Below, piece by piece: positions 63,488 to 64,000 of a DNA stretch of 64,000 bases; the stretch's first letter is position 1; each line of letters opens with the position of its first letter. The stretch is from positions 496,001 to 560,000 of the forward strand of contig CBDCXE010000005.1 in assembly GCA_965223725.1 (NCBI GenBank), written 5' to 3'. The stretch comes from CBDCXE01 sp965223725 [NCBI: Nitrospinota bacterium]. GTDB taxonomy: Bacteria; Nitrospinota_A; UBA7883. Below the pieces are notes generated by a model that was given only the letters and a program-made list of their open reading frames with translations, was not told the origin of the DNA and ran no database searches. A program made the position numbers and the translations under genes.

Positions 63488-64000
63488 TTGGACGATACCT
63501 TGGATGCCGCCTTGGATGCTTTTAGAAAACCACGCGCGTTGGCGAACTCTGGCTCGTCGGAGATGTAAAGGAGTTTGCGGTACTTTGAGGGAAGATGAGA
63601 TTCCAAGTAATAAGCGCCGCCACCGGCGAGGATCAGTTTATCGGCGCGTTGCAGTCGATCTTCCCAACGCGATGTAATAACAGAGAGCAACCATTCTACA
63701 TAGTTTTCGATAGCTCGACGAATGATCTCGCTTAAATCCTTGTCGTGGCCATAAACGGATAGACCACCGTTGAGCAAAACGTCTTTGGCTTCTTGTTCTG
63801 TGAGGTTAATTGTCGTTTCCTTTTGCAGAATCCGGGCAAGGTCTTGCGCAGGCTTCGAAATGCCGGCCCGCTCCAGCATGCCGGAATCAGGTTTCATAGC
63901 GGAGCCGTTTTTGAAAGCGACAACGTCCACAGTGTTGAAACCAATGTCTATGACTAACCCGCTATGCGCTGTACCCTCGTTTGCCTCACCTTTGTCATTC
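63484..64000 (-). CDS. actin-like ParM-type ATPase, C-terminal part (partial)
   Basis: The 172 visible codons enter from the right edge. LVIDIGFNTVDVVAFKNG is the phosphate-2 motif of actin/Hsp70-type ATPases and KLILAGGGAYYLESHL the adenosine motif. The end ANARGFLKASK is typical of ParM-like proteins on plasmids and SXT-type elements. Together with the ParR-like gene it would segregate an excised element copy at cell division. Confidence 0.82.
   Translation of the reverse strand, partial: NDKGEANEGTAHSGLVIDIGFNTVDVVAFKNGSAMKPDSGMLERAGISKPAQDLARILQKETTINLTEQEAKDVLLNGGLSVYGHDKDLSEIIRRAIENYVEWLLSVITSRWEDRLQRADKLILAGGGAYYLESHLPSKYRKLLYISDEPEFANARGFLKASKAASKVSSK

Overview
The window is a bacterial chromosome segment (about 1-40.1 kb) joined to the left part of an integrated conjugative element (about 40.13 kb to beyond 64 kb). 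Lipoprotein and secretion signals, a periplasmic adaptor, a class A penicillin-binding protein and an F-type mating apparatus indicate a Gram-negative host. The single-copy genes (phoH / 7TM-HD hydrolase / ybeY order, bactofilin, Mo-cofactor genes, three-cysteine LarE, AGT-type aminotransferase beside serA) fit a Desulfobacterota-, Nitrospinota- or SAR324-like lineage better than a classical enteric bacterium. This placement is inference; no rRNA gene is present.

Layout of the chromosomal part. 0-4.5 kb: serine-type biosynthesis (serA, aminotransferase) and a small redox operon (39-residue membrane peptide, heme-b-like membrane protein, ferredoxin-flavin oxidoreductase). 4.7-8.8 kb: a beta-carbonic anhydrase with a good promoter, then a leftward operon with an adaptor and ABC ATPase but no permease, a DUF72 protein and an odd aldo/keto reductase. 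8.8-13.3 kb: argG, larE, a SpoVG-like protein, an NSS transporter with its 49-residue small subunit, and tRNA-Gly. 13.3-18.1 kb: M3 peptidase, purH and a bactofilin-TPR fusion. 18.1-21.2 kb: a lipoprotein and a divergent Mo-cofactor cluster (moaC, mobB / moaD, moaE, mobA). 21.3-29.4 kb: transaldolase, ABC-2 exporter, nucleotidyltransferase, ychF, DUF465, tsaB, two unrecognised proteins, and a Kbp-like BON-LysM protein. 29.6-40.0 kb: phoH, 7TM-HD hydrolase, ybeY, HIT protein, mutS, ispF, a mini-HTH protein, PBP1A, and a short-chain dehydrogenase gene broken by a frameshift.

The element starts at a 3' fragment of tRNA-Pro(GGG) (40134-40190), read here as the attachment site. Its left end holds a strong 19-bp inverted repeat, an ssb gene with a one-base deletion, a gene cut by an IS3-family element, a DUF6573 gene cut on the other side of the same IS, structured leaders, and an AT-rich DUF429 gene. 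From 45.2 kb a continuous leftward transfer operon encodes, in transcription order, an actin-like ParM (cut by the window edge), a ParR-like protein, pilin TraA, TraL, TraE, TraK, TraB, TraV, TraC, two cysteine-rich proteins that look like a split TraN, TraW, TraU, TrbC, an S26 signal peptidase, TraF, TraH and TraG. traC is split by a second IS3-family element with an AAT target duplication; removing the IS and one AAT restores an 827-codon frame exactly. Relaxase, coupling protein and integrase are not in the window and would be expected to the right. With traC and ssb broken, this copy of the element is probably unable to transfer by itself.
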